NCBI GenBank assembly: GCA_036250225.1
Contig: JAPZLL010000010.1
Location: forward strand, 992,001 to 1,056,000
DNA from: Cercophora sp. LCS_1
Taxonomy: Eukaryota; Ascomycota; Sordariomycetes; Sordariales; Lasiosphaeriaceae
Direction of reading: 5' to 3'
DNA: 64,000 nt
The notes beneath the pieces are model-generated. The model was not told the origin of the DNA and ran no database searches. It saw only the letters and a program-made list of their open reading frames with translations. Position 1 is the stretch's first letter, and each line of letters opens with the position of its first letter. Position numbers and translations under genes: made by a program. This document shows positions 33,987-43,905 of the stretch, one piece after another.

Positions 33987-35109
33987 ACAATGCTTTTGCT
34001 GGCCTGGAAATGAACTTGCTTTTTCACTCTGCGAGTTTTGGTGGAGCTCGGAGCGAAGGGCGTCTAGGCAGCAAGCACTGCCATCCGGGATATTGCCCTG
34101 GATGGCATTGGTTTTTGAGGCGGCTTGGGCGGCATTATAGTTCTAGGTAGCTGCAGAAGGAGTGGCTCAGCCCCCTGCCGTCCGTCCGGTCTTGGAGCGG
34201 AGGATCAACCAGATGACCCTGAAATCCTCTATCTTTCGAGCCCATCTCTCCAGTCCTCAAACTTGTGCAACTTGATACAATCTTCTCACTCACCGGTTGG
34301 TATTTATTCCATCTCCTTTTTAGCACGTGATAGCGCTCAATGTTTTCCTACATTTATTTGATGTTTCCTTTGGCCGTAGGCCGCGCAATAAAGTTGGGTG
34401 GGGAAAAGTGTTAAAGCCAGGGCTGGCAATAAAGTCTTTGCAGTCAGATAGTGACCCTCTGAGTAAGACGATGATACGGTGAGAAACTCAGTTATTTATA
34501 CACTCAATGGTACTCAAGATATGCCTTTGCTTACCAGAGTGAGTCAAGGTGTAGTGCTGGAAGTGGGAACGGGATAAGGCGAAACAAAAGTTGCGTACTT
34601 GGCAATATTGCAATTCTTGGCCTGTTTGCGACGCAGCCAGGCAGCGAGAGCTACCGCATCGCAATAGATGGCAAGTGGTCCGACCTCCATGTTATCCTTT
34701 GATGATGTTGGCTCCGGACGTCGCCTGTGTGTAATTCACCACGAAGAGGCCAAAGGAGTGTGTCGAATGTCTTGAGTTGCAAGAATTCCATCTACATACA
34801 ATGCCATTGCGAGATTTGGTACGGCGGGTAGGGCTGTGCTGTTCCGGCTAATAAGGACTGTGGTGTGTCGCGAGACCCAATGCTTACTGTGCAGTTACGA
34901 CTAATTACTCAATGGATACAGGCTCGCTCGGCTCGTGCTGTGTTAGCCTACCAAGTCGTGTCCAAGCCTATCCCCATCGCCTTCAATGCTAGAGGATTGA
35001 GGGATTGTGGCACAGCGACATGCTACCTTAATCAACAGTGCCGTACAGAGTCTGAGGCTCGAAGAAAGGGGGTAGTTGGGATAATTCGTCCAGAAGCCGT
35101 TCAGAATAG

Positions 35110-35116
35110 TATAAAA
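35110..35116 (+). promoter_or_regulatory. TATA box of the RNase-like gene
   Basis: TATAAAA lies 88 nt upstream of the ATG at 35204 and is followed by a C/A-rich leader (CCATCACTC, CAACACCAACC) typical of highly expressed fungal genes. Confidence 0.55.
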
Positions 35117-35203
35117 CATATCTGCGCCTCCCGCCGCTTGTTTCCATCCGACTTCACAACCATCACTCGCTAAGCACTCAACACCAACCTTTCAACTACT
35201 AAA

Positions 35204-35929
35204 ATGCAGCTCCCCAACATCCTCCTCACCTTGGGCCTCGCCCTCGCACAATCAGCCACCGCAGCCCCCACAGAGGCAAATGCTCTCCACCTGCAACCTC
35301 GTGCTGTAAACAACCTTCCCCCGGCAGACCAGTTCATCGTTTGTGCTGGTAAGCCAGACTCCAAAGGCAAAGAGGGGCCAAAACACCGTTACAGCCGCGC
35401 TCTGGTTCAGCAAGCCGTCCAGAAGGGCACCGACAACGCCAACAAGAACAAACAAGTGAACAACTTTCCGCACAAGTTTGGAAACAACAAGAAGCTCATC
35501 TTTTCGGATGCTTGCAAGGGCAAGCAGTTGTGGGAGTACCCTATTCTCAGGGGTTCTACCCGTGGCGTGTATACCGGCGGCGACCAAGGTGGTGATAGGG
35601 TGGTCTTTGTCATCAATGGCGATTCGTCCAAGACGACCGTGACGGACGGAACGTACTGCGGTACCATGACCCATGAAATGGTGACGATCAAGGGAGACTT
35701 CCAGGTCTGCCCTGTTGAGTGGCGATTGAGAGAAAAGGGTGGTCTGGCTGTTAAATTAGAGGGGTACCTAGACACCAGGCGAATAGAAAAGTCACTTCAA
35801 ACGTACCACTCTTGCCCATCGTCTCGCCAACTGGTTGTTACGTTACGGCTAGCGCTGCCTCCCAAGGTCACAGGAAAACCCCAACTGCAACCCTCTGGGC
35901 AGCGACTCCTGGGTTACCACCTCAGCTAA
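35204..35929 (+). CDS. Secreted RNase T1/N1-like protein
   Basis: One exon encodes 241 residues. A signal peptide (about 1-20, cut near ATAAP) is followed by a region matching the microbial guanyl-RNase fold: NNFPHKF, LWEYPIL, YTGGDQGGDRVVF and GTMTHEM, then DFQVCP. The four catalytic positions of RNase T1 are kept as His90, Glu111, Arg132 and His157. Tyr38 of T1 is Phe88 here, and the guanine-recognition loop (NNYEG in T1) is changed and lacks the key Glu, so base preference may differ. Cys47 and Cys169 could form the long outer disulfide. A basic tail of about 70 residues after Cys169 is unusual for the family and might be an annotation artefact. Secreted proteins of this fold act as RNases, ribotoxin-like killers or catalytically dead effectors. 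Confidence 0.75.
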   Translation: MQLPNILLTLGLALAQSATAAPTEANALHLQPRAVNNLPPADQFIVCAGKPDSKGKEGPKHRYSRALVQQAVQKGTDNANKNKQVNNFPHKFGNNKKLIFSDACKGKQLWEYPILRGSTRGVYTGGDQGGDRVVFVINGDSSKTTVTDGTYCGTMTHEMVTIKGDFQVCPVEWRLREKGGLAVKLEGYLDTRRIEKSLQTYHSCPSSRQLVVTLRLALPPKVTGKPQLQPSGQRLLGYHLS

Positions 35930-36546
35930 CCGGATCCCGGGTCCCTATTCTGTCATACCCACAAAACTATGGAGAGGAATCCGAGATGCGGGGAAACAGA
36001 CACCGACCCTGCCTTCTTGATACGGCGCCTGTTGGTATCTCCGTCCCTCAAACTCGCCGTCGGTAATTCCAGGCTGGGCTCGGCCCATCCTTCAAATCCT
36101 TCCAACATGCCAGCGCAGCTCGCTTAGTGGTTTCTTGGGCGCCTACGAGTTTAGCCGTCAAGCGAATTCTCGACCCGATAAGACGTAATTGGGTACGAGC
36201 GTGCTTGCAATTGCAATGCGTTGGGAGGAACTCTCACGTGTGCAAAGTATAGTTATTCATTTGATTCCCATGCAATCAACGAAATGAACAAACACAGTAC
36301 TGGTTCCGGGAATCGGGTTCCACTTGAACTGGAGATTTAGATCTGACGTTTTCACATGACGAGATGCGTGATGGACAGGTAACGAGAATGAACAGGAATG
36401 GAGGACTGGGAACGGGGACGAACCACGGGACCCCGACTCGAGGGCTCTGAGGTCTGTCTATAAAGTCAGCTTCCTCCATTCTCACGTCGAGGAATTGAAT
36501 GCTGTGCTCAAACCATTGTCGAGTCAAAGTCTCGGCTCGCCTGAAC
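35930..36546. other. Intergenic region
   Basis: This lies between two genes on the plus strand. No gene is supported. Confidence 0.45.
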
Positions 36547-36882
36547 ATGCATCCCTTCACCGAACTCATTTTTCTTGTTTCACTCGTCTCATCTGCGTTG
36601 GGTTCAGATGGTATTAGTAGCCTACCCTCAAACGCAAGGCGTCACGAAGGCATTCCTAACCTCGTCGACTCGCGCGGGGTGACCGGCTGCGGTCCCGGGA
36701 GCGCCCACAATCTCCCCCGGAGCGGGCAATCCGAAGCCTACCAGGGTTGGCGGGACCTGCTAACAAGCTTGGGAGGCAGCCTGGAGATCACAACAGTGAG
36801 AGAGTCCAGGGCAATCACGTTTGTAGACACCGTGGTGGTGTATTACTGCGTTAATACCCCGGGGCATGTTAATGTCTACTAA
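36547..36882 (+). CDS. Small secreted protein, orphan (possibly frame-broken)
   Basis: The ATG at 36547 opens a 111-residue frame with a clear signal peptide (MHPFTELIFLVSLVSSALGS). The mature part holds GCGPGS, QGWRDLLTSLGGS and a hydrophobic ITFVDTVVVYYC strand, with only a few cysteines. A second open frame at 36898-37125 continues with secreted-protein-like sequence (KFKYGVDRVINRC, FRFNGTD, VCGGRSGEFCGS). A branch-point-like TACTAAT and a CAG acceptor at 36933-36935 suggest an intron between the two, but every GT donor I tried leaves the wrong phase. Either the gene is broken by a small frameshift, or it ends at 36882. No homologue was recognised. Confidence 0.5.
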   Translation: MHPFTELIFLVSLVSSALGSDGISSLPSNARRHEGIPNLVDSRGVTGCGPGSAHNLPRSGQSEAYQGWRDLLTSLGGSLEITTVRESRAITFVDTVVVYYCVNTPGHVNVY

Positions 36883-37125
36883 AGACTTAGCGTTCCAGTG
36901 AAGGATTTACTAATGTGGTCTGATTACCTATCCAGAACTCGAGGGAACCTAACGCTAGAAAAGTTCAAATATGGAGTGGATCGGGTGATAAATAGGTGCA
37001 ACGAGGAGAACTCCGGATGGTTTCGATTCAATGGAACGGATGAGGTTGTGGGGATCGTGAACAGTAGGGAACTAGACAAGGTGTGCGGTGGGAGGTCGGG
37101 GGAGTTTTGCGGGAGTCCGAAGTAA

Positions 37126-37797
37126 ACAGCAGTTGGATTCGTTTTTGTCTTTCCTCCAGAATGCAACAATGTGCTTGTGAAGAGTGGCTTGCGTGATCTG
37201 GAATGGGTGTTATATGAGACGAACTTGGGCATACAAAATTTCCTTTATTGTACCTCGCCCACGTCGCACCTACACTGATCTCAATTAACGCCACCTGCAA
37301 CGGTATAAAAATACGCGACGCCGCACAATGCACGCGTCCAGTGCCTAATTATATTAGACACGATAGTTAATTTAAGCGTTAATAAGTGTGTGTTGTAATA
37401 CCCGGTTGCTGTAAATGCTGTCATTTATTTTGTATTGCGTTTTGGATGGGATTTGGAAACGGTTGGGACCGGTTGGCGAGGGTGTCCCTCAATTTTTCGG
37501 GGGTGTGCGTGGTGGAACGCTCCTACAGAAATTGAGTCTTTCGGAACTTAGAGAAAGGATAAATCAAGCCTGGGATGCAGTGGCCGGTAACGGTGACCGC
37601 CGTCTTTTTCCCCCTTGCCAGATACTAGATAAAAGCCTGGAACGCTCTAGTCACAACCCTCATATACACCAACATTCTGACTGTGGCCCTTTTCTGACCG
37701 AATCGTTCCTCGAGTTTGGGACCACCGACCACAGACAAAATCAAGCACTCGTCCCGATCTTCAGTCCAACGTTTTCCATCAAATCTCCTCCATCAAG
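37126..37797. other. Intergenic region, AT-richer than its surroundings
   Basis: The stretch 37230-37420 is notably AT-rich for this window. The remainder is the upstream region of the DUF4360 gene, with a TAGATAAAAG element about 170 nt before its ATG. No gene is supported. Confidence 0.45.
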
Positions 37798-38492
37798 ATG
37801 CATCCAGGTCTCCTTCCGATCCTCGCCGGCATCGCATCTGCGTTGTCCGCACCGCCCATCGCTCGCCAAGAGCCTGCGCCGGTCCCTGCAGAAATCCATC
37901 TCGCAGGTGTCATCTATGCAGGTTCCGGCTGCCCCGCGGGCTCGATGAACTGGACAATCGCGTCCGACCCGGCAGGAATAACCATGAACTACACGACATT
38001 CACAGCCACGACGGGGAAGAACATCCCGGCCACCGAGTACCGCAAAAACTGCCAGCTCAATGTCAAGCTCAAATATTCTTCCGGCTGGCAGTGGACCGTG
38101 GCGGAGACGGACTACCGGGGTAATGCGTCGATTCCGGAGGGGGTCGTTGGGACGGCGAAGTCGACCTACTACTTTTCGGGGGCTGAAGATCAGGTATGTT
38201 CATTCTCTAATTACATTTCATGCTCAACATGGTGCTAATTGAAGCGGGAAAATAGATGGAGTATAGCATGAACATCAAGGGCCCGTATGAGGGCGAGTTC
38301 CTGAAGAAAGACCAGATCGACATGGCGTCCTCGGTATGGTCTCGCTGCGGCTCCGAGGCCTTGTTCAACATCAACACCCAGGTCCGCTTCCTGCCCAGCA
38401 ACTTGACAGAGACTGCTACGCTGTCTCTGAAAAGTCTGGATAAGGTTGCGTTCCGCTGGAAACGTTGTACCCCCCCCAGTTCCCAAGACTAG
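37798..38492 (+). CDS. Secreted DUF4360 family protein
   Basis: Two exons (37798-38193 and 38256-38492) join in frame to 210 residues. A short signal peptide (MHPGLLPILAGIASALS) precedes the DUF4360 core: YAGSGCPAGSMNW, then TEYRKNCQLNVKLKY, GWQWTVAETDYRG and KSTYYFSG. The second exon carries WSRCGSEALFNINTQVRF. The family is secreted, fungal or bacterial, and of unknown function. The frame ends ten codons after a run of eight C (38470-38477). If the run were one base different, the frame would continue as a Ser/Thr/Pro-rich tail of about 40 residues, ending at 38598. Such a tail is common in fungal surface proteins. Confidence 0.85.
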
Positions 38493-38886
38493 CAGCTCGA
38501 CTCAGTCTGCGCCGATTAGCTCTTCGGCAAACCCTTCGACGGAGCCTGCGCCAACTGGTACGTTGACTCAGCCAGCTCCGAGTAGCACGTCGATTTAGGA
38601 CGCTGCACGCGAATTCTGCAATTTGTATCTTGCGAGTCCTGTTGGCGGATGCTTCTGGTCTATATCCACCGCCGTCGAAATAGCTGAAAGCAAGAAAAGT
38701 TTTATAGGCAAAAGGATTTCCCCCATAGTTATCGAATCTCGTCAGCCTTTCTCCCCACAATACAAACCTGATCCAGCGTGTGATCACCCTAGCTCAGGAC
38801 AAATCATCCACAGCTCACCCCAGCTCAGGATCACGAACGAAAAAGGAAATTTCGTGATCCCAGATTTGTCTCGAATAACTAGGCTA

Positions 38887-39150
38887 TTATTTGAGTGGAC
38901 GGGCTATGTGGAGCGGTTTCTGGAGGAGGAGGTGCCGAGTTGGGTGCCGGATTGGATGGGCGAGGCGATTCTATCTGCGTTTTCTTCGGGGCATCCACCC
39001 CGACGGTGCTGACATAGAGAACTTGAGGGTGAGGGTGGGGGCCACGGTGGCAGATTTACTGTGGTCGGGGCTCGTTACGCCCATGGCGTCACGGATGGCG
39101 AGCTTGGGGTCGAGTTGACGGGCCAGGGAAGCATGATCTCTTTGCAGTGA
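38887..39150 (+). pseudogene. Relic of a HET-domain gene (two fused fragments)
   Basis: The first 75 or so bases match 31183-31262 of the HET gene (encoding LEEEVPSWVPDWM), and the rest matches 31803-31991, its 3' end, down to GGGAAGCATGATCTCTTTGC. About 540 bp between these blocks are missing, and everything upstream is gone. An in-frame stop follows the joint (CTGACATAG). This is a decayed second copy in the same orientation as the intact gene. Confidence 0.85.
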
Positions 39151-40199
39151 CGGGATTTGTGCTTTTCAGGCCGTGTACCGGTCCGGAGCTCTGGTGCCCG
39201 GCGCAAGACTCGCCGATTATGCAAGTTGCCGGTAATGCCAGTTGGGTCCCAAGGTCGACCTTTGGCACCAGTTGCCCCAGCTGTTTGCTTTCATGTTGGA
39301 GTTGGGCATTTGAGACGAAAAAGGCAACTCGCAAAGTTCCTAGAACGAAGCCATGCTGAGCTGCAGCCGTGCCTTTTGCTTGCGAGTCGCTGGCCAATAA
39401 AGCATACTTTGTTATCTCCTTAGTCTGCTGCGTCACGTCCGAGCGGCCGGACAAGCGGGTAGACTTCTAGTTTGGATGGTTGAGTCAGAAGTTGCTTCCA
39501 GAAGCAGTAAACAAGGGAAGCGAGTGCTGCAGTACTCCGGGATATTGGCGGTGATGTGCGTCTCGGCTGCAATGCGCTTTCTACATGTATTGGATCCTTC
39601 AAAACCATTGTCTGCCGGGAGCGGGTTGGGTCTGTCTGGTACCGCAATAGTTCCACCTCTGCAGCTCGGAGTTGATATGTCGTTTCTGTAAGTCAACAAG
39701 AGCTTACTCAGCTATTAGAAGGGCGTGTTGTTGGGAATATGGCCTTGGGGTCGGGAAATGCCGCCGTGTATCCAGTTCTAAAAGGGAGCTGGCGTCAGCA
39801 GTCCGGCAGTTGGTAACCACTTGGAGCACGCATTCCCGACTTGGACATGGACAAGGGGGATCGTTCCCGGGCGACGTGCATTTTACTTGGCATGGCGTTA
39901 CTCAGCAATGCACACGGGCAGAACTCACCGCTCGATTATTTCCCGTTTGGTTTCATTCCCGCCTGAGGCACATGTCTTGGCTTTTGTACGTGTAGAGAAT
40001 ATTACGAGGCTCAAACACATTGGGTAAAATAGAGGGCTGAAGTCGACCAGTCCGCAGGAATGAAAAGCGTCAGATAAATACCTTAATAAGTCTTGGAGCT
40101 GGAAGTCAAAAGGATCGCCGTGGAAAGCGCATGTTGTTTGTTCCTTCCAAAATTTCAACGCTTATCCCAGACTCTTGATCACTTCTTTTGGAAAGAACG
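39151..40199. other. Intergenic region upstream of the DUF3176 gene
   Basis: Apart from the duplicated block at 39363-39428, no supported feature was seen. Short frames here lack any domain. Confidence 0.45.
39363..39428 (+). repeat. Duplicated non-coding block, copy B
   Basis: This is the counterpart of 32574-32639. It lies between the HET relic and the intact DUF3176 gene, the same order as in copy A (HET gene, block, DUF3176 relic). Confidence 0.7.
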
Positions 40200-42696
40200 A
40201 TGACCACCCCTGTCGAGCAGTCGGGGGCCGCAGGACCCAACCTAGACGCTGGGCTGGCAGATGAAATTGTTGAGGCAAACCCAACGGCTTCTAGCCCCAC
40301 TACCACCTCGGAAGATAGCTCGCTGCGCAGCCCTTCCATCCCAACCCCAGCAGACGTTCAGGTGGCCAGTACAGAGGCATTAGTTGAGCACTCGGTCTCC
40401 CAGAGCACCGGCCCAGCCCAGACTCTCCCCGTAGGTTCCCCACTATCGGGAAACGATGACAGCATCGCTCCGGCTGTTACACCCGACTCGGTCGTCGACA
40501 CAAACACTGTCGAAAAGGGACCCAATATTTTCCCCCTGCCCAAATCCAAGGCCAAGTCGGCGTGGAGGCAATGGCTCGCCGAGATCTGTTATTGCGTTGT
40601 CAGCTTGTGTTCATTCATCGGTACGTTACTTTGATGCTCGTACACACGCGGCTTTCCAACGGAGCAATTCTTGACTTCTGACTTACCTTAGTCATTGTTG
40701 TTGTCCTCCGAACCTACGAGGGCAGATCCTTGCCCAAGCTGCCCATGGACATCACACTCAACACTTTCCTGGCCTTTTTTGCCACCTTCTCCAAGGTATG
40801 CCAAAACTCATTCAACCCAGACAGATGAATACCAACTAACCTCTGTTGGAGGCCGCCTTCTGTACCGTCTTAACAGAGGCACTCAGCCAATGGAAGTGGA
40901 ACATCACCAACCCTGACCCCGTCAACAAGAATGGGGGCTACGTTTCCAAGGTGTCGGACTTCGAGCTTGTCGACAAGGCGAGTCGGGGTCCGTGGGGTTC
41001 CTGGCTCCTTATTTGGAGCGTCAAATGGAGGCACTTCATCACAGGAGCTGCTTTGCTCTCGCTGATAAGCAACTTTACGTCACCAATAACCCAGCAGCTT
41101 ATCTCCTACCCTGTTCGAATAGCGCCGACCGATGGAGAGGCCAGTGTTTCTTATGTTCGAGAGTTTGGCGAGACCCCAGGGGGGTCCACCCGCGGCCAGG
41201 CCCTCATAGACGCCGTGAATGTAGCATCGTTTGCCAGCATTGAGAGCAACCACGTCGACCATGCACCGGCGAGCTGCAGCACCAGCAAATGCACGTTCGA
41301 CCTCTATTCATCTCTGGCCATATGCGTCAAGGCGGCCAATGTCTCGCATCTTCTCGAGATCCACGAGCTCAAAAACACGACTTACAAGGACTGGACGGCC
41401 GCAGGCGAGCACACGTAAGCGCGTATCTACACACCTCGGAAAATCAATTTGTGCTGACGGCTAGCTTTACGGTTTTCTATAGGCAGCTCGAGAGCTTGTT
41501 CAGGGAATCAGCCCAGGAAGAAGAGCGGCTCGACTCTCCCAAGGAAGCACCCGTGATTACAAGCACGGCCTGGAACGCTTCCCTCCCTCGCGTCAATATT
41601 TCCTTCGTCACGCCCGTGTCGCTGGCGCTCTTATACACGGCCCGGGTTGAGAGTCTCGCCTTCGAGGACAGCTACAACAACAACTTTACCACCTTTTTAC
41701 GCACATACTTCATCTGGAGCAGCGCCGGCAACGTTTCATATCCTGGCTACAACCGGACCAACGACACAAAGCCCTGGACCTTCGAGGCTGTCGAGTTCAT
41801 CTACCACCTTTGTGTCAACACGTACAACACCACGTACGAAAACGGCACGTCGCAGACCAGAATAGTCTCATCGTCCAACGTGCCTCTCGCCATCCCGGAC
41901 AGTCTGCCTCCCGACGACGCCACATGCGACTATGGGCCAATGCCCCTTCGCACATGGGAGCAAAGATGTCGATTCAGGTCACCACGGTCCGAAGTGGTCA
42001 AGGGGCTCGGATATACCTACCTGGCGGACCCCGCCTCGCCGCAGAGTTCCTCTTCTCCGTATCGCTTTGACCGCGGCATCGCGGGCCGGCTCGTCCTCAC
42101 GCTGAATCAGGCGCTCAGTGGCTTTTGGTACTGGAGCGGCCTCAGTCTCAGCGTCGCCAGCTTCGATCCCCTGGGCAGCAGCACTTTAGCTGTACTCTTG
42201 TTCCATAGTCGCAATCGAGAAGAATGGGGGTACAACGCGGAAAAGCAACTCAAAGCCATATATCCGTACTTTGAAGGGTTTGCCATCGGCCTGAGTAACG
42301 CGTAAGTGCACCGGGGAGAAGAAGACCGAGAGTCCGATTAACATGTTAACCAGAATGAGAACGGCTCCGAATGCAAGCATCGAGAACAAGGGTGTCGTCT
42401 ACGGCCAGGAGAACTGGGTCAAGATCAATTGGGGCTGGGTCTCGTTTCTGGCGGCAGAGATTCTGCTTTCGTACATCTTTCTAGCGGCTACGGTATACAG
42501 GACGATCAGGCTTGGAACGCCGGTGCTCAAGAGCTCCGAGTTGGCGACGATTCTTGCTTCCACCGAGGGGCTTTCCAATGCGGTCGGGTCGGTCAACAAC
42601 ATGGATGAGGCAGTGGAGAGATCAAAGGGCGTGACCATGAACTTGCAAGACGGAAGGCTGGTCGTGGGATCTGTTGATGTACGTGGTCGGGTTTAG
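40200..42696 (+). CDS. DUF3176 family membrane protein
   Basis: Five exons (40200-40620, 40692-40795, 40852-41414, 41483-42301, 42354-42696) join in frame to 749 residues. The first 120 or so are polar and disordered. Then comes the DUF3176 pattern: AEICYCVVSLCSFIG (helix 1), LPMDITLNTFLAFFATFSKAA, LSQWKWN, and FELVDKASRGPWGSWLLIW (the conserved D-x-A-S-R-G-P-x-G block). A large, glycosylation-rich extracellular part with paired cysteines follows. A final helix near residues 660-682 (WGWVSFLAAEILLSYIFLA) precedes a cytosolic tail. The family is restricted to fungi, has no known function, and is often found near HET genes. The gene converges on the alcohol dehydrogenase gene with only 22 bp between the stop codons. 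Confidence 0.92.
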
Positions 42697-42718
42697 CTAC
42701 CACCTATATATTCCCCAG

Positions 42719-43905
42719 TCAAGCCCCAAACTGCTCCTCGTACCCCGTCAAACAAAAGCGATACCGTACATCCGTCTTCTCCAACCTCGTCAACGCACTC
42801 TTCAGCTCCTCAGCCCCAATCTTGACCTCCTCCACCCACGTCCTGATCCCCTTTTCCGCCGCCAGCTCCAGCATCGCCAACGTCTCCTTCCTGCTCCCCA
42901 AGTGCGACGTCCCAAAGAAACACCCGTTGCTCAAAAACGTCTGACTGCGCACCTTGATGCCCTCTCCCTCGGGCAACCCGACATTAACCCACTTGGCATG
43001 CACGTCCAGCAAGCTCAGATACGCATCCAGATCGAACCCGTCAAAGCTGTTGGCCGTGTTGACAATCAGGTCAAACGTCATGGCGTGCGGCGCGTTCCAG
43101 TCCTTGTCGGCCGTGGCGATGAAGCCGTCGGCGCCCATCTTGAGGGCGTCGGCCTCTTTGGCGTGCGATCGGCTGATGACCCAGGTTTCGGCGCCGAGAG
43201 CCTTGGCGAAGAGCAAGCCAAAGTGGCCGATGCCGCCGAGGCCGACGATGCCGACTTTTTTGCCGGGGCCGGCGCCGTTGCGGACAAGGGGCGAGTAGGC
43301 CGTCAGGCCGGCGCAGAGCATGGGGGCTGCGACGGTGGAGGGGAGGGCGTCGGGGATGGGAAAGACCCTGGACTTTTGTCAGCTGGGCACAGGACATGGG
43401 GAAGAGACAAAAGAGTACCAGTGCTCGTGTGTTCGGACGTGGGACGAGTAACCGCCTTGGGAGACGATGCCGGTGTCGGGCCACACGGCGCCGTACGTGT
43501 CGAGCTGCTTGCGGCAGTAGGTCTCGTTGTCATTCTTGCATTGGCGGCAATCCAGGCACGAGTAGCTCTGTGCGCCGACGCCCACGCGCTGGCCTTCCTT
43601 GATCAGGGTGACTTTGGGGCCGACGCGGATGGCTGTCCCGACAATTTCTGTTTGTGCTGTGTTAGACAAGACTAGGCGCCAGGACCAGAGGTGTATGTAC
43701 CATGTCCTACGGCCAGGGGGAAGTGCTGGTCGCCCCAGCCGCCGCTGATGGTGTGGACATCACTACTGCAGATGCCGCACGCCTCGATCTTGACATCGAC
43801 GTCGTAGTCGCCAAAGGGCTTGGGCTGAAACTCGTTCTTGTGAAATTCGGTCCACGTTTCGGGCCCATTGACCTGGAAGCCTGTAAACTTGTCTGGGTAA
43901 GGCAT
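42719..43905 (-). CDS. Zinc-dependent, NADP-type alcohol dehydrogenase (cinnamyl/ADH6-like)
   Basis: Three minus-strand exons (43905-43701, 43647-43419, 43367-42719) give 360 residues. Catalytic zinc ligands are Cys46 (GICSSDVH), His68/Glu69 (VGHE) and Cys163 (MLCAGLTAY). Structural zinc ligands are Cys99, Cys102, Cys105 and Cys113 (CLDCRQCKNDNETYC). The Rossmann motif is GIVGLGGIGHFG, and RSHAKEADALKMGADGFI follows. These features place it with yeast Adh6/Adh7 and plant cinnamyl alcohol dehydrogenases, which reduce aromatic or branched aldehydes with NADPH in the cytosol. The protein is full length for the family. Confidence 0.93.

Larger units (their letters stand above)
33908..35203. other. 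Intergenic region, 1.3 kb
   Basis: This is the shared upstream region of the divergent DUF3632 and RNase-like genes, with somewhat lower GC than the core parts of the window. It holds a hexanucleotide repeat and a TATA element, listed separately. No gene is supported. Confidence 0.5.

Noticed and set aside
42674..43675. Plus-strand frame of 333 codons opposite the alcohol dehydrogenase gene
   Set aside because: It lies entirely antisense to well-supported exons with complete zinc-binding motifs. It is a shadow of third-position GC.
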